Of a stretch of 64,000 nucleotides of DNA, positions 22,200 through 33,800 are shown in pieces. The stretch is from assembly GCA_954871525.1 (NCBI GenBank), contig OX940862.1, positions 45,439,732-45,503,731 of the forward strand. The letters run 5' to 3'. The position numbers and the translations under genes are program-made. The notes under the pieces are model-generated. The model was not told the origin of the DNA, searched no databases, and worked only from the letters and a program-made list of their open reading frames with translations. How positions within the stretch are numbered: the first letter of the stretch is position 1; each line of letters starts with the position of its first letter. The stretch is from Parietaria judaica. Taxonomy: Eukaryota; Streptophyta; Magnoliopsida; Rosales; Urticaceae.

Positions 22200-23465
22200 T
22201 TTTCTTCGTAAAAAATGGCAAACATCAGCTTCTGGGGCCTAGTCGATGTGACTTTGAGCTGATGTTGGCTTGATGAAATAAAAAATAATGAGAGAGAAAT
22301 AGAATACTACATCATAATTACCTTTTAAGGTTTTAAGCATTTTCTCTCTCTCCCCCTTCTTCTCCAATTCGCGATTTGCACTTCTTCAGTAAGCTTGAAG
22401 ACTGTGTTTTCTTTGTTTACGGTGGTGATGGATTTTCCGACGCAATTAGCAGTGGTGATTGTCTTGACGATATCAATGAGTGTGGTATGCTTTTCCTTTC
22501 GCCGAACTTTTTTTTTTTTTTTTATATCGATGACGAAGCTCTGACCACCATTCATGGTGCTCCGAGGAGCTTAGATGATTGGATATTAAACTGTGAGGAA
22601 AGATTCAATGTAGGTGATAGCGTGGGAATCAAATTCCCGGCATGTACCGTTGGGCCAGGCCAAACTTGGCCTAGGCCAGGGCGAAGTCGGATTTTACGGC
22701 GGGGCTTGCATGCTCAGAGGAGTGTGTTTGGTGCTGGCTGGCGCTTCCGGAGCTGCCCACGCTGCGCCTAACATGTCATAGATCAAGGGCATGCTCGGTC
22801 GTGGCGCAGGTTCTTCAGCGATCGACCCGGGCGCGTTTCTGGAGGCGGGCAACGACTTGGATGGCGCTCCAACAAGCTATGCGGCAGAAACAATGATGAT
22901 TGTTAGTATTGGTGATGTCGCGTTGAAATCTGGCGCGCATGCATGATTTTGATGGGAAATTCGATTTCGAGGGATTGAGGACGTTCGGCTTTTGTGTTGG
23001 AATCATAGACACTAGTGGTAGCTCATGTATAGATAATAAAAGGCTCTAAGTCAAGCATAGCGGTCACTGAGTCCGCTAAGGATCTCCCAGTGTTTATCCA
23101 TGTTGCTTTGTTAGCTCTGTCGGCGAGTATCTTGTCTTCTGAGTCATCTGGATCAGTTGAAAACTTTGCATGTGGTTTATCGGCGCGTTATTCATCCTAT
23201 GTCCAACTTGGTTTTGAGACTTGCGTCCTTGATGAGGCTTCGGATGAGGAGTTTGCTGATGATGATTCACTTGACGCAGGCAAAGAGTTAGATGTTGGAG
23301 AGGATATCGTCGATGAGGCGCCCATTGCTGAGGATTATACTCCACGCGAGGGTTTTTACATCGTGGGAATTGACGCTGGTGACGTTTGTCCTTGCTAACG
23401 AAAAACCCAGAGAGCGTCGATACCTCTTGTCATGTATCTAGAATAACCTTATGGTGCGCAGTTAC
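22200..23465 (+). other. Unidentified block with short plus-strand frames, possible captured gene fragments
   Basis: Composition and codon-like texture differ from the LTRs on both sides. A TC-rich leader (22345-22370) precedes a frame at 22376-22771 that is broken by a 16-T run and starts without ATG. A second frame (23090-23398, no ATG start) is Ala/Ser-rich, then strongly acidic (DEASDEEFADDDSLDAG, VGEDIVDEA). Neither resembles a known family to me. It could be a transposon-captured exon cluster, a LINE or Tat accessory-ORF remnant, or non-coding DNA. Confidence 0.3.
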
Positions 23466-24895
23466 TGTTGGGCATACTTGATTAGCATGCCCAATAATTC
23501 AGATACAACTGCCACTTGTATAGAGCATGACTTTGCCTTAATAAAAGAATTATTTCAAAAGTGTTTCAATAACAAGCTTTTTTAGGTTTTTTTATCTATA
23601 TAATAAATATTTTGATCCCATAGTTATGTTTTGCAATTGTGTAATGGTTATCAAATTTGGTCTAAATGAGAAGGTTTAACATACACAATATAACAACTTA
23701 AATATTTCCGTAGTGCAGATTGTAAATTGAAATTAAGAATCGTGAAGAACTGTTGATATACTCAAACACGATTTGGTGATGATCTGTTACCGGATCATGG
23801 TGTTGGTCCGCACTATTGAGATAACATCAAGTATGAAGTCTCTTCATACGGGACAGACGAGACTTACTATGAACACATCAATCCGTCAATAATAGTTAGT
23901 AAAGAAAACAACTCGATGATCAGATAGAACCAGTTAAAGTCACGAGGTGGTATGAGTTTGTACTATGTAACACAAACGATCGTTGATTTAATCGTTTCAT
24001 TTTACAATCGACTATTCTCAATACTTATATTTTGTGATCGAAGGGTTGACAGAAGAAAACTGCATGACCACAGATATGGATAATAACGTTATGATTTCCT
24101 TGTTATGATTAGTGGGAAGCAAATAAGTACTCATTCGGATCCTAACAACTCCGCAAAACGTTAGGTGAGTAAATTTGTAATAATCATGAAACAACGGTAC
24201 TTTCGTGTAAAAGGATTATGAAGATCAACCCAAGTAAGAAGATTATCATAATAATACGAAAACTTGGATTCGGACATTCTGATTATAATGGAATTCTGAG
24301 TCGGGAAGATATATTCAACGCGTACTAACGAGTTCAGCTTTGGGCTATATTGGAATATACGCGAAGTTGGTGAAAGCTCTGCAGTTTCACCCAAGTTTAA
24401 GTACGTATTTCCATATGTCCCCTTTTTAGTTCCATAAGTTCGACACCACAAAATTTTTATGTTTAGAATATAGAATGGAATTGTTTAGATATGATTTGTG
24501 ATTTGGTCACGTGAAAAGCATGATCACATTAGTAAGATATAAGTACAAAAGTTTAGTAAAATACAGAAAACTGAAAAAGATAATTAATTTATTCCTTGGA
24601 AAATTCTAGGGTTGTATGATTTAAATTCTAGCACAAATATCTTTTTGAATCATGTCATTTTGACAAAGTGTTTGAGATTTATGAGAATAACAATTTTTCG
24701 CCTAAAGCTGAAAATGACACTGTTATTTAAATCGAAATTTCGAGAATTTAAACATTGGTATTTATACCTGAAATATTAAAATGAGAGAAATAATTGTAAT
24801 ATTTGAATTATATTATATTATGCGAATTTATATGAATAAACCTTGAAATATAAAATATTTTATTTATTAAATATTTTAGGGTAAAATACCTCGTG
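23466..24895 (+). repeat. Family C LTR, truncated
   Basis: Starts TGTTGGGCATACTTG and follows 14998-16395 in order, including the blocks GATCTGTTACCGGATCA and AATAACGTTATGATTTCC. It stops at AAATATTTTAGGGTA, where a Tat-like LTR begins. The TATA box and U5 half are missing, so the truncation removed the promoter. Confidence 0.75.
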
Positions 24896-25159
24896 TTTGT
24901 TAGATTTGGCCTCCTACGGAAAGGTTTCTATTATACAGCTGATAAGTCACCGTACTGCTATGGTTCTAAAAAACGTGAGAAGATGTATTTTATTGGCCGT
25001 GTGTCAGCCAAATCTGGCCCTTAAAGATGGCAACTGATCGAGATAAGTCTCTGAACTGAAAACGGTGGGTTACTCTTGCATGTTGTTATGGGTGTTATTC
25101 GAAATTAATAAAAAGCGATAACAGCCTAAATAGCCCCCCGGAATCTCGTATCTCAAACC

Positions 25160-25345
25160 ATTGAGGCCCAGCGTGGCCCCACGTAGCCCCTCATGGCCTA
25201 GTGTGGCCTAACAAGGCTTAATGTGGCTCAACTTGGCCTAGCATTGCCCAACGTGGCTTAGCATGGCCTAACCATCATGGCCCAACACGGCCCAATGTGG
25301 CCTAGCATTGCCTGACATAGCCTAGCATGGCCTAACGTGGCGTAG
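25160..25345. repeat. Degenerate short tandem repeat, unit about 10-12 bp (GGCCTAACGT type)
   Basis: Words such as TGGCCTAGCA, TGGCCCAACG and TGGCCTAACG repeat about 18 times in the U3 of the Tat-like LTR, with weaker copies (GGCCACGCAA) continuing to about 25440. Confidence 0.75.
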
Positions 25346-25578
25346 TCTGGCCATGCAGGCCGCGCAAAGTAATATTTAATGGCCACGTAGGGCACACAAG
25401 CCACACAGGCCACTCAAGCCACGCATGCTACACAAAGTATTATTTAATTACTTTAAGGCCTCCAACAAGTAATTATTAATTATTTAGAGGTTCCTGGACC
25501 CTCCTATAAATAGAAGCTCATTCTGAGTAAACGAGAACTTCGATTCTAAATCTTTGACTAAGGGAGGAACCGGTTGTG

Positions 25579-25795
25579 ACCGGTCGGCGACCTATCTTCC
25601 GAGTCCTAGGACTTTGCGGTAACGGGTGGGAGGACTCGGTCCCAGTCCAATTTTTAGCGAAGGGTGTGATTGCCGACCTACCCTTCGGAAGTTCTGGTTC
25701 TCACTGGTCATCGACCTATATCCGGAGTCTTAGGACATTTCGGTAACGCGCCGAGGGACCGGGTCCCAGTCCGACGGTTAGTTTTGGATCCGATC
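25579..25795. repeat. Tandem duplication, unit about 124 bp
   Basis: The order GGTCGGCGACCTAT, GAGTCCTAGGAC, TCGGTCCCAGTCC at 25579-25660 recurs as GGTCATCGACCTAT, GAGTCTTAGGAC, CGGGTCCCAGTCC at 25705-25785. It lies just downstream of the TATA box, in the transcribed part of the LTR. Confidence 0.8.
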
Positions 25796-26059
25796 CACCA
25801 GATTCCATCTCTAGGGCAAGAGGGAACACACCGGAGCAAGGTCCAAACACCGTCCGAGTCCCGCCTCTGCCATTGGCCCTAACTCTCTGGGGGAATCCCT
25901 GACTCGCTAGAGGAAGGTCTAAACAACGTCCAACTCCCATCTCGGCCATCGCCACCAGGCTCGCCCAGGCCAACTCATGAACGGCTCCATCAATGCCTAC
26001 TATGAACTACGAGATGACCTGATCCCACTTGGCGATAAGTGGGTACGTAGGTAGCCTCA

Positions 26060-29037
26060 ATTTAGTCAACGAGGCGCGGCACCATATCACCATTATGGAA
26101 TCTCCGATACAGGATTGCTTAACGCTTTTCTAGAATATCGCTCCACCATAAAGGGTGAACACTACTCTGGACGTTCATTTTTTTCGCGTCTCTATCAGAT
26201 ATAGAGTTCGAGTCTATGTATCCTAATAACACTAACATATAGTCTCTTTCTCTCCGAAGATCCTAGAGAATGTTTTTCATTGTTGTCTAGTGAGAAATAC
26301 GAGGGTTGGATTCGTACCTGCTAACAATTCCAACAACTTAACATATGTCTGGCATAGTACAATGCATATCGGACATCAGACTTCCCACCATTGAAGCACA
26401 GGGTATGCGCGTCATCACGTCTTTCTTTTCTAGAGAAGATAGCATTGTTTCCTATTGAGGAATACTCAATTATGGTTGGTAAATTACCTCCCTTGCAGTT
26501 TTCCATTGCAAAACGTTCAAACACCTTATCCATGTAGGCTGCTTGCGATAAGGCTAGAAGCTTTTTGTTGCGATCCCAAAAATATTGATCCGAAGAACAT
26601 AGCTAGCTTCTCCGCGCTTTCACGTCTGATAACTTTTTCACATTTATTACCAATGAGAAGAATATCGTCGACGTATATAACAAGGAAAGTCTTCTCGGTA
26701 TCATCATTGAGTTTATAAATGTAGGCCTCACTGATGTTTTGCACGAATCCATAGGTCTTGATGGTATCATCAAACCTTAGATTCTAGGATCTAGAAGCTT
26801 GCTTCATTCAATAAATGGACTTGAGTAATTTGCAAACTTTCTCTTCTTGACCCTTCTGCACGAACCCTTCTGCCGAATAGATGTTCTCGTTAATATACCC
26901 CTTCAGAAAAGTGGTTTTGATGTCCATCTGCCATATCTCATAATTGAGACTACATGCTATAGCCATGAAAATCCTGATGGACTTGTACTTAGCGACTGGA
27001 CCGCGAAGGTCTTGTCAAAATCAATAACTTCCCTTTGAGTAAAACCATTTTCCAGTAGTCTATCCTTGAAGGTTTCAACCTTCCCTTCCATTCCTCTCTT
27101 TCTCTTATAGATCAACTTACAGCCAATGGTTTTGACTTTTGACCCCATCCGGTAAGTCTACAAGTTCCTAGAGTTGGTTATAATCCATTAATTCTATTCT
27201 TTGTTTCATGGCTTCCTGCCATTCCCTTCTATCATCATCAACCATAGCTTATAAAAAGCCTATGGTATCTTCAACACTAGTGTTTGTAACTGCTAGGTGA
27301 AACTCTAACTGGGTGTGCTATTAGCATTCAACCGGTCTTCTGAACCTCCCACTACGTTTGAGTAACCATGATTTCTTATTTGGGATCGTGGCTTCAACAC
27401 TCTCTTCAACAACATGCACTGTTAGAGAAGGTGTGACTATGTCACCTCACAGTTCCTCGAGCACTACTTTGCTTCGAGGTTTGAAGTTGGTCATATAGTC
27501 TTCTTCCAGAAAAGTTGCATTCGTAGAGACGAACACCTTTTTAGTTTTTGGGCTGTAAAACAAACCTCCCTTTGTCTCTTTGGAATATCCCATGAAAAAA
27601 CATACTTCCGTTCGTGATTCTAGCTTGTTCTTGTTTCCTGTCCGCACGTGAGCAGGACAACCCCAAATTCTGAATGTCACAGATTAAGTATTCTGCCATT
27701 GCATAATTCTAGGTGTATTTTTGAAATAGATTTAGACGGCACAACATTTAGAATGTTGGTCGCTGTTAACAAGGCATAACCTCAAAAGGAGTTAGGAAAT
27801 GAATAACTTAACATTGACCTTATCATTTCTAGCAAGGTCTTGTTCCTCCTTTTTGCAACACCATTTTATCCAAAAGGAGTAGTCAATTGAGACAGAATAC
27901 CTTTCTCAACCAAGAGATTACTAAACTCATAATCAAGGATTCTCCGCCTCGATTTGATCGAAGGGACTTCTAAGATAATCCCACTTGGTTCTGAGCTTCT
28001 CCCAGAAATTCTTTGAACTTACCCAAGGTTCCAGATTTCTTATCCATTAGATAAATATAACCATATCTTAAATAATCATCTATGAAGGTGACAAAATATT
28101 CAATTCCACCTCTCGGCTGTATGTTCATGGGAACACAAACATCTGTGTGAACGAGTTCTAGTGGTAGAGTTGCTCACCTTTTCCGAAAAGGGTCGTTTAG
28201 TCCTTTTAGCCTCTATATAGGATTCGCAATTAGGAAAATACCAATTGTAAGGTTCTTTAAGGGGTTCATCCTTACTAGCTTGTTAATATTGTCTAAATTA
28301 TATGACCTAATCTTAAATGTTAAAGATAAGTTTGAACATTATTATACATTTGGGGTTTCTTAATTGACTTTGGCACAACCAGTTTGAACAAATCTGCATT
28401 CATACAATTTCCAAAGTCTCAGAATATACAGTCCATTCTCTGCTTTAGCACTACAAATGTATACTCCATATTTTGTGATGACCTAGTGGGAACCACAAAA
28501 AATTAGAGTATAACCTTGTTTTACAACTGGAAGGCTGAAAGTATGTTTCTGTAGATATGTTGATAATAATACACATTATTAAGATATAGAAATTTGTTTC
28601 CAAATGTCCGTCGCATGTTTCCCACAGCTTTGGCTTGTAAGAAATCCTAGTTTCCTACTTTCAAGGCTGGTCCTTCATTCATTTCTTCTAATGAATCAAG
28701 AGACTGAAGAAAATTGCATGCATGATCGTTGGCTCATGAATCAAGGGTCTAGTTGAAGCATGAGTTATCGACGAAGCATGTTTCCAATGTTGAACGTTCC
28801 ATATTGGATGTACTCCTAATCTAGAAACTTGTTTCCTGGTTTCCATTTATTGTTTTCCTTTTGTTCATTGAAATATTAGTATTATGTTTTGTAATCCCGA
28901 GTTTCTCCAAGAAGCCACTCCTGGCCACCTTACCAAGGGATTACGTGACCTGGACATGATCGGTTGGGTTCTAAGACTTCACTATCAAGGCAGAGATTTC
29001 CAGTTCTTGTTTGTTCAAAGACATTTTAACTTACATT
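26060..29037 (-). pseudogene. Ty1/copia pol relic: protease, integrase, reverse transcriptase, RNase H
   Basis: Reading leftward: a start region at 29037 whose second codon is a stop; a protease remnant near 28780-28640 (TLDS, then a stop, then ANDHACNFLQ); the HLRLGHI zinc-binding block near 28330, its Trp now a stop; integrase core pieces (DDYLRYGYIYLM; LRSNRGGE with the second acidic residue now Asn; NGVAKRRNKTLLEM with the third now Lys); an intact integrase tail at 27680-27447 (IWGCPAHV, CFFMGYSKETKGG); RT from 27148 with IYVDDILLIGN near 26690; and RNase H traces to about 26060. Gag is essentially deleted. It is close in sequence to 3070-4725. Many stops and frameshifts make it inactive. 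Confidence 0.92.
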
Positions 29038-30824
29038 GAAAAATAAACATATTAAACTTTATTATACATAGAATGTTTTAGCAAATTATAGGTTTGAAAT
29101 AGTTACATGATGCAAACATGTTCTTGGAATTTTTTTAAATAAACCCATTATCTATTTTGTGATAATTTAACCGACTACACACGTCGTTGCCGTCTTTAGG
29201 GAATGGTCATTCTAGGGTGACTCAACGGGATCAACCATGTAGTTTGGTTAAACTAGGGTTTAGGCATAAACTTAATTATTATTATAAACAATAATTACCA
29301 AAGTTTCCTATGATTATTAACTATCACCATAGACCGTGGGGAAGCACCAACTTTCGTGCAAGCTTAACCAATTATTTTCAGTTCTCGGATTAGTCTTGGA
29401 AACGTCGTCTTTAAGGAATGGTCACACTAGGGTGAATCACGATCCATTTCCAAGATTTGTCAATCCCCATATTCTTTTGGAACTATCACAGTTTCAAACC
29501 GTCCCCAAGCACACCTTCCTTGGGAATGGACACACTAAGGTTAGTCGAGGCAATGTGGTCAGCAGACCGTGTGATATTAATAATGGAGACGTTTCTAAAA
29601 TATTCTATACTTGCCATTGTTTTAGGAAATAATGTTTTTTAAACTTCTAAGTTATTAAAACTTATTATAAAATCCATTTAATGACACACATTAAAAAAGT
29701 TTATCTTAAGGCGTTATAATTATCGAGGTAATGTCTAATAAGCCTAGTCGTTTATCTATTACTTCATCAATAGCGATAATACAATATGATCTCCAGATCG
29801 ATAAGAGGGGTCCTAACCGGTAACCCAGTAGTGGATGGTGAATCAGCCCCACTTTTGATTCCTTCTTCCTTCCGCAAGATTGTAAGTTTGAAATTTTTCC
29901 GACTAATAAGAAATAAGTCTTATTTATGTTTCATTATTTATAACCATCTTATACTGATATATTAAAAATGAACTTAACGTAGATAATCTGTTTCAAGGGT
30001 TATGAAAATAGGTTTAACAAATTATGTCTATAATGAATTTATACTTACATGTTAGTGATACTTATTCTCTAAAAATTATCATTCATATAATTAGCCCATT
30101 AATAATTATTTATGAAAATTAAAATAAGATAATGATATCATCACTAAAGAACTATAATCCATATTTCAAATTATGAATTTAAAAATAAGACAATGTTATT
30201 TACAAAAAATAACATTGGTATTTTATTTATAATAAGACAATGTTAAATACCAAAATTAACATCCATATTTTAATTAATTAATTAATCATAATTAATTTAA
30301 TTCACAAATAGTAATTCAAAATAAAATTAATTAAATAATCCATTGATATATGGGTCGGGTTTTGAAATTTGACCCAATTTATAAAATTAAGCATGTGGGC
30401 TAATTGGGCTTATGCCCGGGCCCACGTGCCTACAGATTCCCCACAGGCTGGGCCACGAAGGGCCACAACGCTGCTAGGGCCGCGTGCCCTTGCTGCGCAT
30501 GGGCAGCCCGTGCGCTAGGCCTTGGCTACGCGCCTTTGTCTGCTGGCCGAATGGCCTGGGCTTGGGTTTCCCGCGGCTTAGTCCTAGGTAAAGTACCCGG
30601 GCTGTTTCTACAGCCTCGCTTTGTGGCGCCACGGGTTGGGCTGCCTAGTGCAGCCTGGTCCACTACCCGATCTAAATGTTCGGGTCAACTATTTACCCAT
30701 TAACAAATTAACTTTAAAATATGTAGAAATATGAATTTCAATTTTAAAATAAATTTTATTCATCAGATAATTTGTTCAATTTACAACTTTTAATAAATTA
30801 CGTAATTATTTATCCTTGAACCAT
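29038..30824 (-). other. 5' leader of the second copia relic
   Basis: Collinear with the leader of the family A element. It holds three spaced copies of a CACTAGGGTGACTCG-like motif (29211, 29425, 29529), a short ORF starting MASIE at 29617, the CCCACTTTTGATTCCTT block near 29850, and a GC-rich island at 30400-30690. AT-rich non-coding sequence fills the rest. Confidence 0.7.
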
Positions 30825-30837
30825 GGCTGTGATACCA
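30825..30837 (-). other. Primer-binding site (initiator Met tRNA), one base changed
   Basis: The minus strand reads TGGTATCACAGCC, differing at one position from the site at 18051-18063. It lies two bases from the LTR edge at 30840. Confidence 0.9.
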
Positions 30838-30839
30838 AT

Positions 30840-33800
30840 TCTTGGGAAGTTCATTATGTTTCCCTATAATATTATCACGATTTATGCCGCCAAGTGTTCT
30901 TGGTAACATTTAAAAATATTTAAAGTAGTATAGTTGTTACGCGTACAACGGTTTGAATATCGGATTATATCCAAAATCAAGATCTTATAAATTATTATTA
31001 ATTTAATATTACATAAATTCATTATTAATAATCTAATCTATAGGAAATAAATAAAAATTAAATAAAGGTTTGCATTATTTACCCAATTCATAAGGCCGTA
31101 CCTCAAGTGATGATGATTCTGAGGAAACTCCCGGGATCATGCGGGATATTTTCTTGGACTCCCCATACCGAAGCCTGGGGTTCGATGGTAGGACTTGTCG
31201 CAAAAACTGAAGATTCTTTCAAAAATATCCGAGAACAACGTCTCACTAAGCCGAACCAAAAAAGAGAGGTCAGAGGATAGGAAATTCGCTGACTCTAGAG
31301 AGAGAGAGAGGGAGAGAGATAATTATTGCTAAGGGGAGATGTGTGTCAAATGTGTATGTTGGAAATCGGGGTATCAGTTCTGACTTCCTTACCACGATAA
31401 TAGCCTCCGAGGCGTCCCGATAACATTTAAAATTTATTTTGAAGCGGAAAACTTGTTACCGTACCGACGACACGGATATCGGGTAATGAGCATTTCGTTA
31501 AGACCCGATAAATATTTCGAATTTAATATTTCATAACAATTTTAATAATCTAATCGAATAGGAAATGAATAGAAAGTAGTAAATGGTTGCCTTTATTGAC
31601 CCAATGCATAAGGCCGTACCTCAAAGACGATTCTGGTTGCGCGTTCTGAACTTGGGCAGGTCTCCGCCGGTGCTGAGGAAAACTCCCGTGATCTTCCGGG
31701 ATATTCTCCTGGACTCCTCGTAGCGAAGTGTGGGCTTCACCGGCAGGATTCCGTCGAAAAATTTAACTGACGGTTCTTTTAAAGCTACCAGAGAATAATA
31801 ACTCCTAAGCCGAACAATAAGAGAGATCAGAAGCAGAAAACTCGCAGACCCTAGAGAGAGAGGGATAGCTCAAGTTTTCGCTCTGGGGAAGGTGTGAAAA
31901 ATGTGTAGAACGAGCCTCCTATTTATAGGCTCAAGATGTAACCGATTTGGAGATTTTTCCTCCCATTATTCGAATTTCATTAATTAAATTTAATTAATTA
32001 TTTTAATCCAAGATTCAATCTCATCTAAATCCAATGGATATAATTAATCAAAGATTTAATTAAATAATAATACATGATAAGATCAAAACATTTAATCTTA
32101 TCATCATATTAATTAAATTCGAATTATATAAATACACATATTAAAATTTGAATTTGTTAATGATTATCTAGATCCAATGGTTAAAAATAAATCTTAAGCC
32201 AATCCAATGGATCAAATCAATTAGGGATAAAATGAAATTCCCTAGGGTTTCACTAAAACCCTAATTCAAATTCTTACCCTCATTATTATTCGAATTATAT
32301 ACTATATATAATATTAATTAATTTCTAATCCGATGGTAAAAATTAAATCGTAAAACCGATCCAACGGACAAAATTAGTTAAGCAAATTCGAAATACCTAA
32401 ACTTGGTCACTAAGCTTCAATTTCAAATTAGATTTAGGGTTTAAATCAATTATCTTATTCCAACGGTTTATATGAAATCATAACCGATCCAATGGATTAA
32501 AATGATTTTAGGGTTTTGTAAAAATACCAAAACATTAGGTACTTATGCTGCAAATATGGAATATCAAATTCCCACTACTCGAATTAGCTAGGGTTTGTAT
32601 TTACCAAACCCTAATTCGAATTTAAACATATATAAATATATATATTTTTTTTATTTATTAATATAAATCTTTTAATTATAAATTAATTTTTAATCTAGAT
32701 ATTAAAAATTAAATCCAAATAACTAAATTATATTAATAAAACCTTATCTCAATATCACACGTTAAATTTCATGGTGCCACACCATCATTTAAATTCGTGA
32801 CAAGTGATTTAATTTCTTAGTTTATTGAATTGAGTCATAAACTTAGATAGTCCATAAATCACAAACTGCAAGTCTGAATTACTTGGTTCAAAAAGCAAAA
32901 TTTCTTAGAATTTTATTTACAACAATATGGTGCTGTTAGAAAATATAAATTCTATCTTTTTTTATCAATTAATTATGTGTACCAAAATATGGTACTTTTG
33001 CCACGCTAACGATAAAACTATCCGACGTCTGACACAGACCTGTCAGTTTTATTAGTCGAGCCAAATGATTAAACATTATCCAGAATGTATTTTAATCACG
33101 TACGTATCATCCGTTACGGAGCTATCCTGGGGACCATGGACCCGTATCACTTAAGCTCCAACGAACTGCTAGTTGTTCGTCAAACATCGAAGTGATTCCA
33201 TTATAGACCCGAGGCTGCACTCTTTAGTGATATGGTATATATTATTCCCTTATAAATGCAGGGTTTCCATTGATACAATCAAATTCGAGTTATTGTCCTT
33301 TCACTTGATAACTCACACATGAGCAGGCGGTTTTTACCGTAATGCCCGTCATTGCATTTTCCTCCTTGACTCAGTCAGTAATATTATGAGCAACCCACTT
33401 ATGGTTTCGATTCATAAGTTGCGCACGGGATCCTCTCACTTCTCACCACTGACAACGAAGGGAATCATCATGACTCTGAAGAGAGCTGTGTGATGCCCAT
33501 GTCTATGATCAAGCTATCCTTACTACTGACTATCATGTTCCCAAAATAATAGTGTTGGGAACATCGGTAATATCTTCTGTTCTTTAACGATTAAATCAAA
33601 GAACAATCAAGCCAGTAGCTCGGACTCATGATCACTCAGGACTTAGAACTAATATACATTTGATCATCATTTTGTGACTCAACTACAAGTTATCAGTGAC
33701 GGTCTTATATGATAAATTCTTTAGTTTAAGTCAGGTCCAGTCTAGTATGAAGACGCTTCATACTTAATGCACTTCTAGTGAGTGTCACACACACATAATC

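Larger units (their letters stand above)
24896..26095 (+). repeat. Tat/gypsy-like LTR, probably solo
   Basis: A TATAAATAG at 25505-25513 follows a repeat-rich U3. The right end carries GAACTACGAGATGACCTGAT and GGGTACGTAGGTAGCCTCAA, wording typical of Tat-lineage LTR ends. It separates a truncated family C LTR from a copia RNase H relic. The left boundary is approximate and no duplication was found. Confidence 0.55.

Noticed and set aside
22376..22771. 131-codon plus-strand frame as a gene
   Set aside because: It starts with TTG and passes through a 16-T run that yields a poly-Phe tract, and the composition shifts abruptly afterwards.
23094..23398. Opposite-strand Gln/His-rich frame at 23345-23094
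   Set aside because: It is the shadow of the acidic plus-strand frame and shows no independent motif.
24161..24451. 96-codon minus-strand frame in a family C LTR
   Set aside because: The homologous region at 15871-16209 keeps an open frame only partly, and it lies in U3 with no domain.
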